Of a stretch of DNA of 64,000 nt, positions 11,968-22,066 are shown piece by piece. Position 1 is the stretch's first letter. Each line of letters starts with the position of its first letter. The translations under genes were made by a program, and so were the position numbers. Source of the stretch: Phymatolithon calcareum (lineage: Eukaryota; Rhodophyta; Florideophyceae; Hapalidiales); NCBI GenBank assembly GCA_977006965.1, contig OZ345378.1, positions 124,001-188,000 of the forward strand. The letters are read 5' to 3'. Under the pieces are notes generated by a model that saw only the letters and a list, made by a program, of their open reading frames with translations, was not told the origin of the DNA and did no database searches.

Positions 11968-12801
11968 ACTTCCTTTTTGGGCTTCTCTCTCTGGTTATGG
12001 GCCTCGTGGTCGTGAGTGAAGCAGGGAACCCATTCTAAATTCCGGCGGCAAGTGTTACATTGCATGTTTTCCCTCGGAAGCCTTTGAACAGAGTCTCGCT
12101 CGTTGGGAAAGTGAGCACACAGAAGGAATCGAGAAACTTGCCACGAGCACCCAAAACTTAAGAAGCATGAGAATCGACAAACCCGTCCTCCCCAAAAAAA
12201 GCAGCCCTAAGAGGTGGTTGACACAGGCCAAGGATTATGCTCTACTAGTAAAATCATTTCAGCAGGTCGCGTCGGCGTGCCATAACTCAAGTAGAAGTAT
12301 ATTAAAAGTCTTTCTGTTCTGCAATACACGCACCCGCGCAGTGCCCTCAGTTGCCACGAACGGACGTGTCCCACTGTTGGGGGTGCATGAGGCACAAAAA
12401 GCATTCGGGACGTATTAAACTTTACCGTCAAACTCTGCATTGAATTGCGGTGGACTCTTGAACACGAGCGTTACCTTTCCACCGAGTGCAGCTATACTGC
12501 GCCAGATCGACATCAGGATGAACCTTTGGTGACGCACCGGGCCTAGTTGCACATACCGGAGCATTTCTTGCGAACGATAGGACACAGTAGGAGAAAGCTG
12601 GGCCCTCGAAAGGCTGCAAGCCCACGCAGGCGAGGGAATAAGGCCAACTGAATAAATGAATGCAAGAAAAGGCATGTGGCTTGACGACCAGACTGTGACG
12701 CCAACAATACTGAGCCGTGGAAAGCGGCGTCAGCCCCGTTTCATGACCATGAGTCATTCATGCGACACTATCGATTATTGTATACAAGACAAGATACAGA
12801 T
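11968..12801. other. Intergenic region with a dispersed repeat
   Basis: About 830 bases without a supportable gene. Sequence near 12565-12680 resembles 1545-1640 (shared GGCCCTCGAA..GCTGC.AGCCC). A short stretch near 12497-12549 resembles 55222-55273 (CATCAGGATGAA, GGTGACG). It probably holds fragments of a repeat family and the 3' end of the polymerase transcript. Confidence 0.45.
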
Positions 12802-14643
12802 TTACTCTTTCTTTTTGAAGAACGACTCAATTTGTCTACTGTCTCGCTTTACTTTTTTCCTTGGACTAGGTTTCGGCTTTTCATGTGTCCGATCTAGTGA
12901 TATACAGGAATCGATGTGAGCGTTCTGAAAGAACGCCCCCAGCGGCAGAGATCGTTGACAAATCGGGCACAGCGGTCTGTCCGTCGACGCATCTACGTCA
13001 TCATTAGATTTTGGTTCATGTTTTTGAATGCTGAGCGGTGCCACCGTGGTATTGCCAACCACATCACCACTTTCTTCAATGGTTTTGGAGGGTACAGACA
13101 AAGAAGATGAGGAAATACATGAGTCAATATGGGCGTTCTGGAAGAAAGATCCGAGTGGTAGAGCGCATTGGCATATGGGACACCTAGGCTTCTCTTTCGG
13201 TGAGTTAGTTTCAATTGCAGTGTCTGCATTACCTTCTTTGAAGACCTCAACGGCATCTGAACCATCTTTCCCCGACCGTTCCGTACAATTCACAGGAGGT
13301 GCAGACTTGGCAGGTCGGAGGAAACGCCCAATAGAACTATTAGCCTTACTGACGTTAGAAACAAAATTAGTCGCAGCGATGCCAAGCAAAGATAAGTTGA
13401 ATGATTCGCTTGACGATACGTCACCGTGCGACTTGAGAACATTTAGCGCAGACGCCACGATGGCCGACTTGGCCTTGCTCACGGCCTGCTCCTCTCCATT
13501 GCAAACGCTCCGCGTTATGGTATGCAGTAACGGTGCAGACCGCGACAAAAATCGATATCCCTGGCCCTTAAACCGGACTTTGACAACTAGCGTCTTCGGC
13601 TCCCGGAAGCCCCACTCCGCGAAATCGTCGCCAAGTCTTCGCAGTAGCATGCCAGATAAATTTTCAAGCCTCCTTGTCACGTCCTCCATGGTCGTGCAAC
13701 TAAGAAACGATTCTTCACAAGATGTCGATTTCGGGGGCCCAGAGTTCTTCACCACAGCGTCATCTTCCCCACGGCACAATCGCAAAACGTGTCTGGCCTG
13801 GGCATCACTCCCCAGAATGTCAGACAGCTCCCTTAAATGATCGCCATCCTCAAAATAGGCAAGAAGCAGCTTGACTGTGTCAATAGACACCCCGGATCTC
13901 TCGGCCCATGCAGAAAGTTTACCCCACATCGCATTTCCAATGCCCATCAAAGTTCGAGGAGGCAGCTCGCCAATGTAGGAGGCCGCAGAGTCCTTGAACA
14001 ATACTGTTTGGTCATTGGGTTTATGCATATTGCCAGCCAATTTTGCCAGCAGCTTGTTTGAACTGATTCCCGCGCACATCGTCAGCTTGGTCTTCTCCGT
14101 CACTTCCATTCGTATTTCATTTACTAACTGCGATGCCACCATGAGAGAACGTACGAGAACTTCATCGGCTGAGGACCCTTCCGTGTGCCCGTGAAACACC
14201 CAGTCGTGATTAGTACTCTTCATCTCAAGAGCGACGAGATCCGTGAGATCGATGAAAACTTCATCAAGACCTAACTTCTCACACGGGATTAGTAGGCTCT
14301 TTCCCGCTTCATGAATGGCAAGACGGAGGGAAAGCCATTTTCGAATAGTGGATAGCACTTCAACGCTTGCCGCACGAAAGGGGGTGAGATCGGAACCATC
14401 GATGAAATGAATCTGTGGGCAGACACGTTGAGCCTCATTCACATAGGTCATTTTTTTCACGCCGAGACCTCGCGCTACATAGTTGGTGGTTACGACGAGA
14501 TGCCTTTGGACAATTCCAACTGGCTCGCTTTTGAGGTGCGGCCGAGCGCGAATAGCGACCGATGCATAAAAGCAGTCCAGATCCAAGGACGCCACGACGC
14601 GTGGAGGCTTCTCGGCCCGTCTCCTCTTATGAATTTGATCCAT
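12802..14643 (-). CDS. Y-family translesion DNA polymerase, iota-like, with two UBZ fingers
   Basis: One exon, 613 residues. The palm motifs are LDLDCFYA (D21, D23) and LGLDEVFIDLT (D127, E128), the metal-binding acidic residues of Y-family polymerases. Between them, LVVTTNYVARGLGVKKM and the following CPQ..F.DG.DLTPFR match polymerase iota best. A stretch of about 17 residues before the DE motif (KWLSLRLAIHEAGKSLLIPC) looks inserted relative to animal iota. Two nearly identical zinc modules (CPIC..(A/S)LPLG.FFQNAHIDSC) lie at about 487-511 and 558-582, typical of ubiquitin-binding UBZ fingers. The last residues (SRQIESFFKKK) resemble the PCNA-binding box at the end of polymerase eta. The protein should copy past DNA lesions at stalled forks in the nucleus. 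Confidence 0.9.
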   Translation of the reverse strand: MDQIHKRRRAEKPPRVVASLDLDCFYASVAIRARPHLKSEPVGIVQRHLVVTTNYVARGLGVKKMTYVNEAQRVCPQIHFIDGSDLTPFRAASVEVLSTIRKWLSLRLAIHEAGKSLLIPCEKLGLDEVFIDLTDLVALEMKSTNHDWVFHGHTEGSSADEVLVRSLMVASQLVNEIRMEVTEKTKLTMCAGISSNKLLAKLAGNMHKPNDQTVLFKDSAASYIGELPPRTLMGIGNAMWGKLSAWAERSGVSIDTVKLLLAYFEDGDHLRELSDILGSDAQARHVLRLCRGEDDAVVKNSGPPKSTSCEESFLSCTTMEDVTRRLENLSGMLLRRLGDDFAEWGFREPKTLVVKVRFKGQGYRFLSRSAPLLHTITRSVCNGEEQAVSKAKSAIVASALNVLKSHGDVSSSESFNLSLLGIAATNFVSNVSKANSSIGRFLRPAKSAPPVNCTERSGKDGSDAVEVFKEGNADTAIETNSPKEKPRCPICQCALPLGSFFQNAHIDSCISSSSLSVPSKTIEESGDVVGNTTVAPLSIQKHEPKSNDDVDASTDRPLCPICQRSLPLGAFFQNAHIDSCISLDRTHEKPKPSPRKKVKRDSRQIESFFKKKE

Positions 14644-14966
14644 CCTTTCAGTTTTTCTGAAGAGGATAATCCATTGTGCAGAATTCTTCCAAGGCGCCCT
14701 GTGGATTGCAGTACTACCTTTAGTAGCCCTTCTTTAGGCCTCCATGGCACCAATAGTGGTGTAGCTGTATGAGCGGGAACTTTGCCCAATAGAATTTCTT
14801 TTTGGATACACGTGTGACATATGATGTTTACGATCTCCAAGGGGGGATTTAATCTCTTGGGTTCTGCGCAGTTCCGGTAGACAAATCCAATCGTCCCATG
14901 CTCGACAGAAGAAGATAGTCACGGAAAACGCGTACGACGGATCTGTTACGGGACTCGACAATCATC
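14644..14966. promoter_or_regulatory. Divergent promoter region, polymerase / ribosome recycling factor
   Basis: 323 bases between two divergent start codons. It must hold both promoters. I see no clear TATA box and no other feature. Confidence 0.5.
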
Positions 14967-15695
14967 ATGACACCTCAAAAGGTGGCGCATTGTGCCTTCA
15001 TGCAAGCCATCCCTGTCGTTTCCTTCGCGCAGAGTCCTTTCTGCACGAGCGTTCATCGGCGCAACTCGTTCTCCAGTGCCACATATCGAAAACCCAGAGC
15101 TTCTCGTTCTTCGCATCTTGTTGTCGTGTCCCAGCTCACAACTTCCGATATCATTCCCACAGTAGAAGACCGCATGGCAAAGACAATTGATAGCGTTCGC
15201 TCTTCTTTCAACACCGTTCGCACCGGCCGTGCAAGTACAAGTATCCTGGACCGAGTTATGGTGATGTACTACGAAGTCGAGACTCCATTGAATCAGCTTG
15301 CGAGCATCTCTGTAAGCGGGAGCTCCACCCTTATCATTGAGCCGTACGACAAGTCCTGCATTGCGGATATCGAACGAGCATTGATGCAGAGCGATATCGG
15401 TTTAACGCCAAACAGTGATGGTTCCGTCATTCGTCTTGCAGTGCCTCCTCTGACGCAGGATCGTAGGAAAGAATTCGTCAAGAAAGTCAAGGCGCTCGCA
15501 GAGGAAGGGCGTGTTGCACTGCGAAATATCCGCAGAGATGCCATCGACAAGCTAAAAAAGTTGGAAAAAGACAGCACAATTGGGAAAGACGAGAGCAAGA
15601 CAATGCAAGACAGCGTTCAAAAAGTTACTGATAGCTATGTCAAGAAAATCGAATCTGCGTTGAAGGAGAAAGAAAAGGACATTATGACTGTATGA
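14967..15695 (+). CDS. Ribosome recycling factor, plastid-targeted
   Basis: One exon, 242 residues. From about residue 58 the sequence matches bacterial RRF throughout: VRSSFNTVRTGRAS, YYEVETPLNQLASISV, LIIEPYDKS, LTQDRRKEFVKKVK, and a lysine-rich C-terminal helix. RRF works with EF-G to split the ribosome after termination. The first ~57 residues are rich in Ser, Arg and hydroxyl residues with few acids, typical of a transit peptide. A plastid is likelier than a mitochondrion, but I cannot exclude the latter. The start at 14967 is the first in-frame ATG; M12 is an alternative. Its 3' end converges with Sec31, 183 bases apart. Confidence 0.92.
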   Translation: MTPQKVAHCAFMQAIPVVSFAQSPFCTSVHRRNSFSSATYRKPRASRSSHLVVVSQLTTSDIIPTVEDRMAKTIDSVRSSFNTVRTGRASTSILDRVMVMYYEVETPLNQLASISVSGSSTLIIEPYDKSCIADIERALMQSDIGLTPNSDGSVIRLAVPPLTQDRRKEFVKKVKALAEEGRVALRNIRRDAIDKLKKLEKDSTIGKDESKTMQDSVQKVTDSYVKKIESALKEKEKDIMTV

Positions 15696-15878
15696 CTGTT
15701 ATGTTTCTCGACTTCTTGGGTGACTTATTAGGGTACCAGTTCTGCCGTTTCATGTCGCGCAGTTTGTTACGAATGGGACATAGAACGCGTCGCAGTGCTG
15801 GTTTTGAATGGAATCACAAGTTCATTTTTCATGCAACTTTAGTTCAACTACCTTTGAATATTTATCAGCTCTATCAAG

Positions 15879-18800
15879 TTAACGTCCAGTTAGGACGCAG
15901 TCGATTAGTCTCTTCAAAGCCTGAATCCACTGAGAGTTGTTATCCCAGTGCTGCCTCGTTAACGTGACAACCACACCACTAGCAGAGTCATAGTTGCCCT
16001 TCTCAATGAACTTACCAATCTCCAAGAGAAGGGGCACAATTTCGGGGTCCACAGCTCCTTTGTTTAGAGCAGATACTAGTCGCCCCAATTTCTTGTTAAC
16101 GTCCTCCATTTTCTTGCGGTACATCATTGCGTTATTCCGTTTCAACGCATAAGAATACGCTCCTCGCAACGACTTCACAATCACCTGCTGGCTCGCCGGT
16201 ACAGAACCCACATCGGCCTTGTCCAAAAAGGTCACCGGCTCGTTTCCTGCCATCGACGACAGAGACGAGCTGCTGGAATGGCTTCTCTTTGGTGGTCCCC
16301 CTGGCGTCGATGACACGGACAATGGCTTCCGCGACGCGGCGACCGCAATTTCTGCCGATGGCGGAAGCGTAATGCCAGATCCTGGCTTTGCCTTGGCATG
16401 GTATGGCGTTGGCATGGCTTCGTCAGTTGGTGGAGGAGGCGGTGGTGGAGGCTGAAACGCCTGCGCTTGCAAATTGCCTGGCGGCATTGTTGGCATCATC
16501 GGTTGGACAGGTTGCATTGGCGTCATTGTTGAGTAGTTCCCAGTTGCTGTGTTAGCCATAGGAGGCACAGGCACCATTGGTGCTGGCGGAGGCATCGAAG
16601 CAGAAGGTCCATGAAGTGCTTGCGGCGGTCCCAAAGGTGGAGGTTGCACAGGGGGCATCATTCCCGTTTGCACCGGTGCCGGATAATTGTCGTAGCTTGG
16701 AGCACCAGCATACGCCGATCGAGGATCGTACGAGCTACGATCTGTTGTTCTCACACTCTTAGAGTAGGAGTTCTGGATAGGCTGAGCCGCAGGCATCGGT
16801 GATGGCATTGGCGGGGGAACAGTGGCTCGCGGCAGAGCGGGCCCTTGATTCCAACTCGGCATTGGTGCGTTGTAGCCTCCCCCACTGTAGCCCATTGCAT
16901 TAAGCTGACCATATCCACCGTCTGAAATACCATACGACCCGGAATACTCTTCAGTGACACCCGACGGCTGATGCAAAGAATGGACGTCAGACAGAGCCGC
17001 CGACACTTGAGCATGAATATCACCAGCGCATCCATAAACCCCATTGACTTCCGGATCCAAGTTGCACAAATATGTTACTGCGAGGTCAAACTCTCCCTCA
17101 ACGGCAAGAAGGCCTCCAAACTCACAAAGAACTTTTCCGCTCACATCGTCGAGAGCACGAACAGTCCCAATACTTTCATCCCCCATACCCAACAAAGTAG
17201 CTGCAGTTATCAGGCGCACTTTTCGAACAAGAGAGGTGAGAAGCTGCACCCTTGACGCAGTAGCTGCCGCCATGTTTCCTGTCGCGGGACGATTCTGCAT
17301 CCATGTCGAAGTCGCCATTTCGGTATTCCCGGCACAAAGGAAACAAACAAGCGCAGCGCCTTTCCGGCCAGCGAGAAGCAATCGCTGACCGAGTGTAGAA
17401 CACGACTCATTGATATCTTTTCCGGGAACGTAAGTCAAAATAATGGCAAGCGCCTCCTTCCATGAATCCTTCGACTTGTCGTTCACCTCTCGCAGAAACT
17501 CATTCAACTTTGATAAAGGCCCCGTAATAGCACCCAACACATTTCCATCTTGTTCGGCTCCCAGCGAAGTAAGATAATGCGATTGAGCTGTGAGCCAAAG
17601 CTTCGGTCCACCCGCATGCGCAATGACAAGGGCATCTGATATGCGGCCCGCATACAGACAAGCACTCACAGCTTTCTCCAAGTTTCCGACCACCAATGCT
17701 TTTCGCACAGCGGCATCAACAGCAGACTCTGACATTCCCTTAAATTCTGACGATGAAGTTCCGTTCATGACCGGTGCTGGTACTTCTTGAGACCTCAGCC
17801 CATTGCTCGAAGGAAATGTGGAATCGTCGCCATCGAGAATACTGCTCGCCTGACCGGTATCTGTGCCGTCATCATCCCATGGAGCTGGGCCAGAGAGTGA
17901 CAACTTATTCGACAGAATGGAGTCTGAATCAGGAAGAGGCTCTCCGACGGCATTGGTATCAGTCAAAAAGCTTGATTGCGCTTCCACAATTGGCATAGTG
18001 CGCACGGGGTTTGCCAGTGGCTCCGAGCGAAGAATTCCATATACGTCTGCCGATGCGTCTAAGACTTCGTTGGAATCCGTGACATCGTAGCCGAGATATT
18101 TAAGAATCTTCGTCCTCGAGTTTTTCTGCATTAAGCAGCACAACACCTCGAATCCCATAGCATCATCCGCGTTATCGGCATCGGTGATGGCATCCCGACA
18201 AAGCCTTTCCGCCTGAGAGGGGTCTGACGCAGGCACGTCAATAAGAATGGCATCTAATCCGGACACTGTGTCTCTAAGGCCATCATGAGACTTTGGACCA
18301 GGAGTAACGATCACTTTAGACTTGTCCTTTGCCAATGATGTAGCGAAGAACCCAGTGGGTCCAAACGATACACAGGCTGGTCGTCGCAACCACTTCGGAG
18401 GTCGAGATATGCTGACAGCTTTTCGTTCTTCGCGCTGCGTGCGTGGGGACTGCACAGAAAGTCCGCTTCGAAACTCAGTCGCTATTTCACCAAATGACGC
18501 GGCAAGAGCATTGGCAGTATCAACAGATACAGAGCTAGAGGCATCTGCACTAAGAAGCGACTTGACAGTGAGCATAGCATCGATGGAAGAGGAGAGGTAC
18601 ATGCCTGGAATTCGTGGAGACCATTGAACATCGAAACTGGGGGCCTGAGAAGCTTGCAGTTCGCACAAAATCTCACCGGTCAACGGAGAGACGATAACAT
18701 TGCGCGGTTCTCTCGTTGCCAGCATAATCATCTCCGAATCCTGTGGGCACCATGATGCAGAAGCCACGCCTCTCGACGCAAATTGATCAAAGGTCATTAC

Positions 18801-19601
18801 TGGAGCTGTAGCATTTCGAAGATCCCACAAAATGGCACCTGATCCATTATCTTGATCGCATGTGGTAAGAACCTGAGTAGCAATTTCAGGATGCCAATGA
18901 ATCGCTGAACAACGCATACGGCTGTTAGGATTTCGGATGCTAATAACTTGACGGCGCTGCTTGAGGTCCCAAATGTGCAATACTCCGGCAGCGGTTCCAC
19001 TTCCAAGAATATGCTGCACCCTTCGATTCCACGCGAGAGCAGTGACTTCATCACTAGGCATAACATTTCCTGTACTGATCTGCTGCGCGCCAGGAGGGCG
19101 AATGGACGGTCCCTCGTTCGGATTAGACAAATCCCACACAAATATCTTTGTGTCAGCGCCGCCGGACGCGAGTAAAGTCGGAACAAACGGATTAAAACAT
19201 AGGCCTCTCACTGAGCCTTCGTGTTTCTTTTGGAATGAGGAACCACCGAAGACAACTCCCTTGTCTTCATCGTCGGTGCTCTTCGGCGAGCGCAACAGGG
19301 CAGCGGCGTCCCAAACCCTGACGGTGCCATCGCTAAGCCCACCGGCAATCAGGCCTGCGGGATGGGCGCGCGCGGGAGCACCCCATGTTACAGAGCAAAA
19401 CTTTTCCGAGGTCCTACAATCTGTAGCAACCGTTAATCGAGAATTTTGAATGTCGACGGCGAGAAGTTCCAAGGAAGCGCCAGATTGAAATGACGGATCG
19501 ATAGCACCTGCAAACGTGCCGGATGCAATGTAGCCCCCTCCAATGCCAGCTGGGGCCCACGAGGTGATCGCGAGGCGATTGATTTCCCCAACAACGCCCA
19601 T
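15879..19601 (-). CDS. SEC31: COPII outer-coat subunit Sec31
   Basis: One exon, 1240 residues, close to yeast and animal Sec31 (about 1220-1270). The N-terminal third is a WD40 propeller (GGLSDGTVRVWDA, LLASGGADTKIFVWDL, HILGSGTAAGVLHIWDL). The middle holds an alpha-solenoid core (about 600-860) beginning VDAAVRKALVVGNLEKAVSACLYAGR. A long Pro/Met/Gly-rich linker (about 880-1100), where Sec31 normally binds Sec23, precedes a helical C-terminal domain. Together with Sec13 it cages vesicles leaving the endoplasmic reticulum. The start MGVVGEINRLA fits the family, with no need for upstream exons. Confidence 0.95.
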   Translation of the reverse strand: MGVVGEINRLAITSWAPAGIGGGYIASGTFAGAIDPSFQSGASLELLAVDIQNSRLTVATDCRTSEKFCSVTWGAPARAHPAGLIAGGLSDGTVRVWDAAALLRSPKSTDDEDKGVVFGGSSFQKKHEGSVRGLCFNPFVPTLLASGGADTKIFVWDLSNPNEGPSIRPPGAQQISTGNVMPSDEVTALAWNRRVQHILGSGTAAGVLHIWDLKQRRQVISIRNPNSRMRCSAIHWHPEIATQVLTTCDQDNGSGAILWDLRNATAPVMTFDQFASRGVASASWCPQDSEMIMLATREPRNVIVSPLTGEILCELQASQAPSFDVQWSPRIPGMYLSSSIDAMLTVKSLLSADASSSVSVDTANALAASFGEIATEFRSGLSVQSPRTQREERKAVSISRPPKWLRRPACVSFGPTGFFATSLAKDKSKVIVTPGPKSHDGLRDTVSGLDAILIDVPASDPSQAERLCRDAITDADNADDAMGFEVLCCLMQKNSRTKILKYLGYDVTDSNEVLDASADVYGILRSEPLANPVRTMPIVEAQSSFLTDTNAVGEPLPDSDSILSNKLSLSGPAPWDDDGTDTGQASSILDGDDSTFPSSNGLRSQEVPAPVMNGTSSSEFKGMSESAVDAAVRKALVVGNLEKAVSACLYAGRISDALVIAHAGGPKLWLTAQSHYLTSLGAEQDGNVLGAITGPLSKLNEFLREVNDKSKDSWKEALAIILTYVPGKDINESCSTLGQRLLLAGRKGAALVCFLCAGNTEMATSTWMQNRPATGNMAAATASRVQLLTSLVRKVRLITAATLLGMGDESIGTVRALDDVSGKVLCEFGGLLAVEGEFDLAVTYLCNLDPEVNGVYGCAGDIHAQVSAALSDVHSLHQPSGVTEEYSGSYGISDGGYGQLNAMGYSGGGYNAPMPSWNQGPALPRATVPPPMPSPMPAAQPIQNSYSKSVRTTDRSSYDPRSAYAGAPSYDNYPAPVQTGMMPPVQPPPLGPPQALHGPSASMPPPAPMVPVPPMANTATGNYSTMTPMQPVQPMMPTMPPGNLQAQAFQPPPPPPPPTDEAMPTPYHAKAKPGSGITLPPSAEIAVAASRKPLSVSSTPGGPPKRSHSSSSSLSSMAGNEPVTFLDKADVGSVPASQQVIVKSLRGAYSYALKRNNAMMYRKKMEDVNKKLGRLVSALNKGAVDPEIVPLLLEIGKFIEKGNYDSASGVVVTLTRQHWDNNSQWIQALKRLIDCVLTGR

Positions 19602-20687
19602 GGTACAGAGTTCTGTCGCCCGCCGCAGCGCTTTCGACGACTTGGACGGGCTTCGTGGAAAAATACACTCCCAGGGGAATCAACTGGAGAATGTAGATTG
19701 AGCAATAGCGCGATTGCTGGCAGCAGTGTATGACATAAGTAGTGCACTACAAAGAGCAGTCACTGCGAAATCATTCCCCAAAATGATCACTTTGGTGTTC
19801 GATTCCCCCTAACGTATAAATTATGCACAGCTTTGTGCAATTGAGGGCACGTAAAACAGAATTGGGTTTCAGTCGCCTCGGTGCACTACGCTAGTTTTTG
19901 TCAAAGATCGTAAATTCAATAATTTTTATGATTAGAATACATAACCAATTCTCAATCATTTTGTGCCCTATTGCCTGCACATACATCTTTTAAGTCGAGT
20001 AAGTCCAGTTTTACCGATGAGTTGGGCAACGAGCACTGAAACGGTTACTGAACAGTTGCAGAGTCGCTCCAACGAGCACAATACGATAATTAGATCATCT
20101 ATTTTAACCCTTTTATCTAGATATTGCCACAAGAATGCAGGGGATTGAAAGCAACCTGCTTTGATCAGGGAGCAGAAGAGCTAATATGGTTTGTCTAAAA
20201 CCGCAGCGAATAACGATCGAAACTGCGCGGCATCGAATATATGTTTTACAGTACCTGAGGGGTACGAAATGGTGGGAAAATGTTGTGCAGAAAACGTAGG
20301 GAAAATGAGAACAAGAGGCCTCTTATTCTCATCAGGAGTCTTATCGATGGATACCCGTATCCACCGATAAGACTCATAAAGTACAGTAGAGGTGTAATAT
20401 TTTTGCACCTTTATAGTACCTGAAGTAGTATATATACTTCTATTTTGACTCCAGACAGTGTTCATGCATTTTTGCAGTTTATAAAAAATCTGGCGTTCAG
20501 CCAATTAGCAGCCCTCGTCAACTTCGAACCCTGACATAAAGCAACCCAGTTTTTCACGCAAAATAAAACAGATACGTGCACACCTGCAGAGATTATCGTC
20601 CCTACGCCGAAGCCAATGGACAACTCTCTGGTGCAACGACTCACCGAGGGCCGACGACGTTCATCTGCACCGACTATTTGCGGTGAA
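19602..20687. other. Intergenic region with paired palindromes
   Basis: About 1.1 kb between divergent genes. It carries two adjacent near-perfect palindromes (20307-20330 and 20336-20375), a TACAGTA at 20382, and an ATG at 20616 region start candidate for the next gene. No gene is supported in it. Confidence 0.5.
20307..20375. repeat. Two adjacent near-perfect palindromes
   Basis: The first (20307-20330) is GAGAACAAGAGGCCTCTT plus TTCTC-type closure, 24 bp with one mismatched pair. The second (20336-20375) has 19-bp arms starting GAGTCTTATCG around a 2-nt loop, with one mismatch. They are five bases apart, in the upstream region of the gene at 20688. Confidence 0.85.
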
Positions 20688-21176
20688 ATGCATGCTTTTG
20701 CGATTCTTCCCAATAGCCCACATGTAGCGTTTTCATCTCCTGTACTCGTAAGGTCTGCTTCCCGCAGCAAACGAACGAATGCGTGCCGCCAAAGAGTGTG
20801 CCATCTTCAGCACAGGTGGCGTCATGAAATGACGCTTCGTCCACAGGAGAGTTCGTGGAAAGAGGACCGCGACCTGCGCGCCATTGAGAGCGAATTTTCA
20901 GGTTCTACAACCAAATCAGTGGACTCTGACCTGTCAGTTTTGAAAGAGCGAATAACAATCATTCAGCGCAAGGAGAAGCAATGGAGGGAAATTTGTCAGC
21001 AATTCTCCGCAATATCCTTTCTAACCGGTATCCCAATGATAAGGGAGGATGACGGGGAGCCGACGATTGTGGCCTGGACGTTTCTTTTCCTGTCTATCGC
21101 AGTGCCAGTGTACATGTTGTACCTTCTTTCCGACTGGTTGCACACTGCGTCCATTTCGATTGGACACATGTTTTGA
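20688..21176 (+). CDS. Small membrane-anchored protein, possibly plastid-targeted, unknown function
   Basis: I do not recognise a family. From ATG 20688 the protein is 162 residues. The first ~45 residues are rich in Ser, Arg, His and Cys with almost no acids (MHAFAILPNSPHVAFSSPVL...), like a transit peptide. A charged stretch with a short predicted helix (LKERITIIQRKEKQWREICQQF, about 85-106) follows. One transmembrane segment lies near the end (about 127-148, TIVAWTFLFLSIAVPVYMLY). An in-frame earlier ATG at 20616 would add 24 residues. The acidic-then-membrane architecture and lack of stops make it a credible gene, but the function is open. Confidence 0.6.
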   Translation: MHAFAILPNSPHVAFSSPVLVRSASRSKRTNACRQRVCHLQHRWRHEMTLRPQESSWKEDRDLRAIESEFSGSTTKSVDSDLSVLKERITIIQRKEKQWREICQQFSAISFLTGIPMIREDDGEPTIVAWTFLFLSIAVPVYMLYLLSDWLHTASISIGHMF

Positions 21177-21562
21177 TTATCGACTTGAACAATATTCCGT
21201 GCCGCATGTGTAAAGAAGAATGACGGAGATATAACTAAGCTGTCGTCTTGTATTGTGCTTCAGAACATGCATTTATGTGCAAATCGTGGCCGTGATATGA
21301 AGTCGTGGCGAAAGGAAGGAAACAGCGGGAGGTCTTTCCGACAAAACTGAATGGACCAAGTCTGAGGTAGTTCGTCCTGTGCTTGAGGAAGGGTGACTGG
21401 GTACAGTGTTGTAACGGAGCATGCGTGTTTGTCATGACACGTGCTTGAGTTTTCGGTGGTCTTCGTGAGCGTGTATGATAATTTGCGAACAATCATTCTT
21501 ACTGTACCCAGAGAGTCTTCCTCACGAGCAGGTGCCTGCCTGCCCATCAGCTGAAGACCAGG
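21177..21562. other. Spacer before the haemoglobin gene
   Basis: 386 bases between two genes in the same direction. It should hold the haemoglobin promoter. I see no gene or distinctive repeat in it. Confidence 0.5.
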
Positions 21563-22066
21563 ATGCAGAAGTTGCGGCAAGATGCCGAGCTCAAAAGCGG
21601 TGTTCCGTTTGAAGCTGTGGAAAAAGCGTGGTCAGCTAATCTATACCAACGTCTAGGAATGGACACGTTCAAGAAGCTGAGTACGGCGTTTTATCAAAGA
21701 GTTTACTCTGACGAGCAGTGGTTCAGAGAAATATTTTCAAACACGACGCGCGAAGCGGCTACTCGAAATCAGTACGAGTTTCTGGTACAAGAGTTTGGAG
21801 GACCACCCTTGTATACCACCCGGAAGGGTCACACAGCCTTGCTTGGTCGTCATTCTCCGTATCCTATCACCCATGCGGCTGCTTCACGCTGGCTAGAGCA
21901 TATGAAATTTGCCCTGGAGTCTGTTCCTGAAATTGACGGTGTGACAAGGGAAACTTTGTTGGCATATTTTCAGCACATGGCATCCTTTGTTGTGTACGGC
22001 AAAGAGCTGTTGAACCCGAGTCGGACAGTGGGTTACTTTGGGAAACACGAAGAGGGAGAGGTGTGA
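21563..22066 (+). CDS. Group II truncated (2-on-2) haemoglobin, plant GLB3-like
   Basis: One exon, 167 residues. The fold motifs are in order: TAFYQRVYSD (Tyr44 at B10), ATRNQYEFLVQEFGGPPLY, the CD/F region RKGHTALLGRH with the proximal heme histidine at about H97, and SRWLEHMKFAL with the family's Trp at G8 (W110). The whole chain, including the N-terminal extension and FGGPPLYTTRKGH, is closer to plant GLB3 and bacterial HbO (group II) than to groups I or III. It binds heme and probably oxygen or nitric oxide; the physiological role in algae is unsettled. No targeting peptide is visible, so it is likely cytosolic. Confidence 0.93.
   Translation: MQKLRQDAELKSGVPFEAVEKAWSANLYQRLGMDTFKKLSTAFYQRVYSDEQWFREIFSNTTREAATRNQYEFLVQEFGGPPLYTTRKGHTALLGRHSPYPITHAAASRWLEHMKFALESVPEIDGVTRETLLAYFQHMASFVVYGKELLNPSRTVGYFGKHEEGEV

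Noticed and set aside
13028-13840. 270-codon open frame on + inside the polymerase gene
   Set aside because: It is antisense to well-conserved polymerase motifs and has no recognisable domain.
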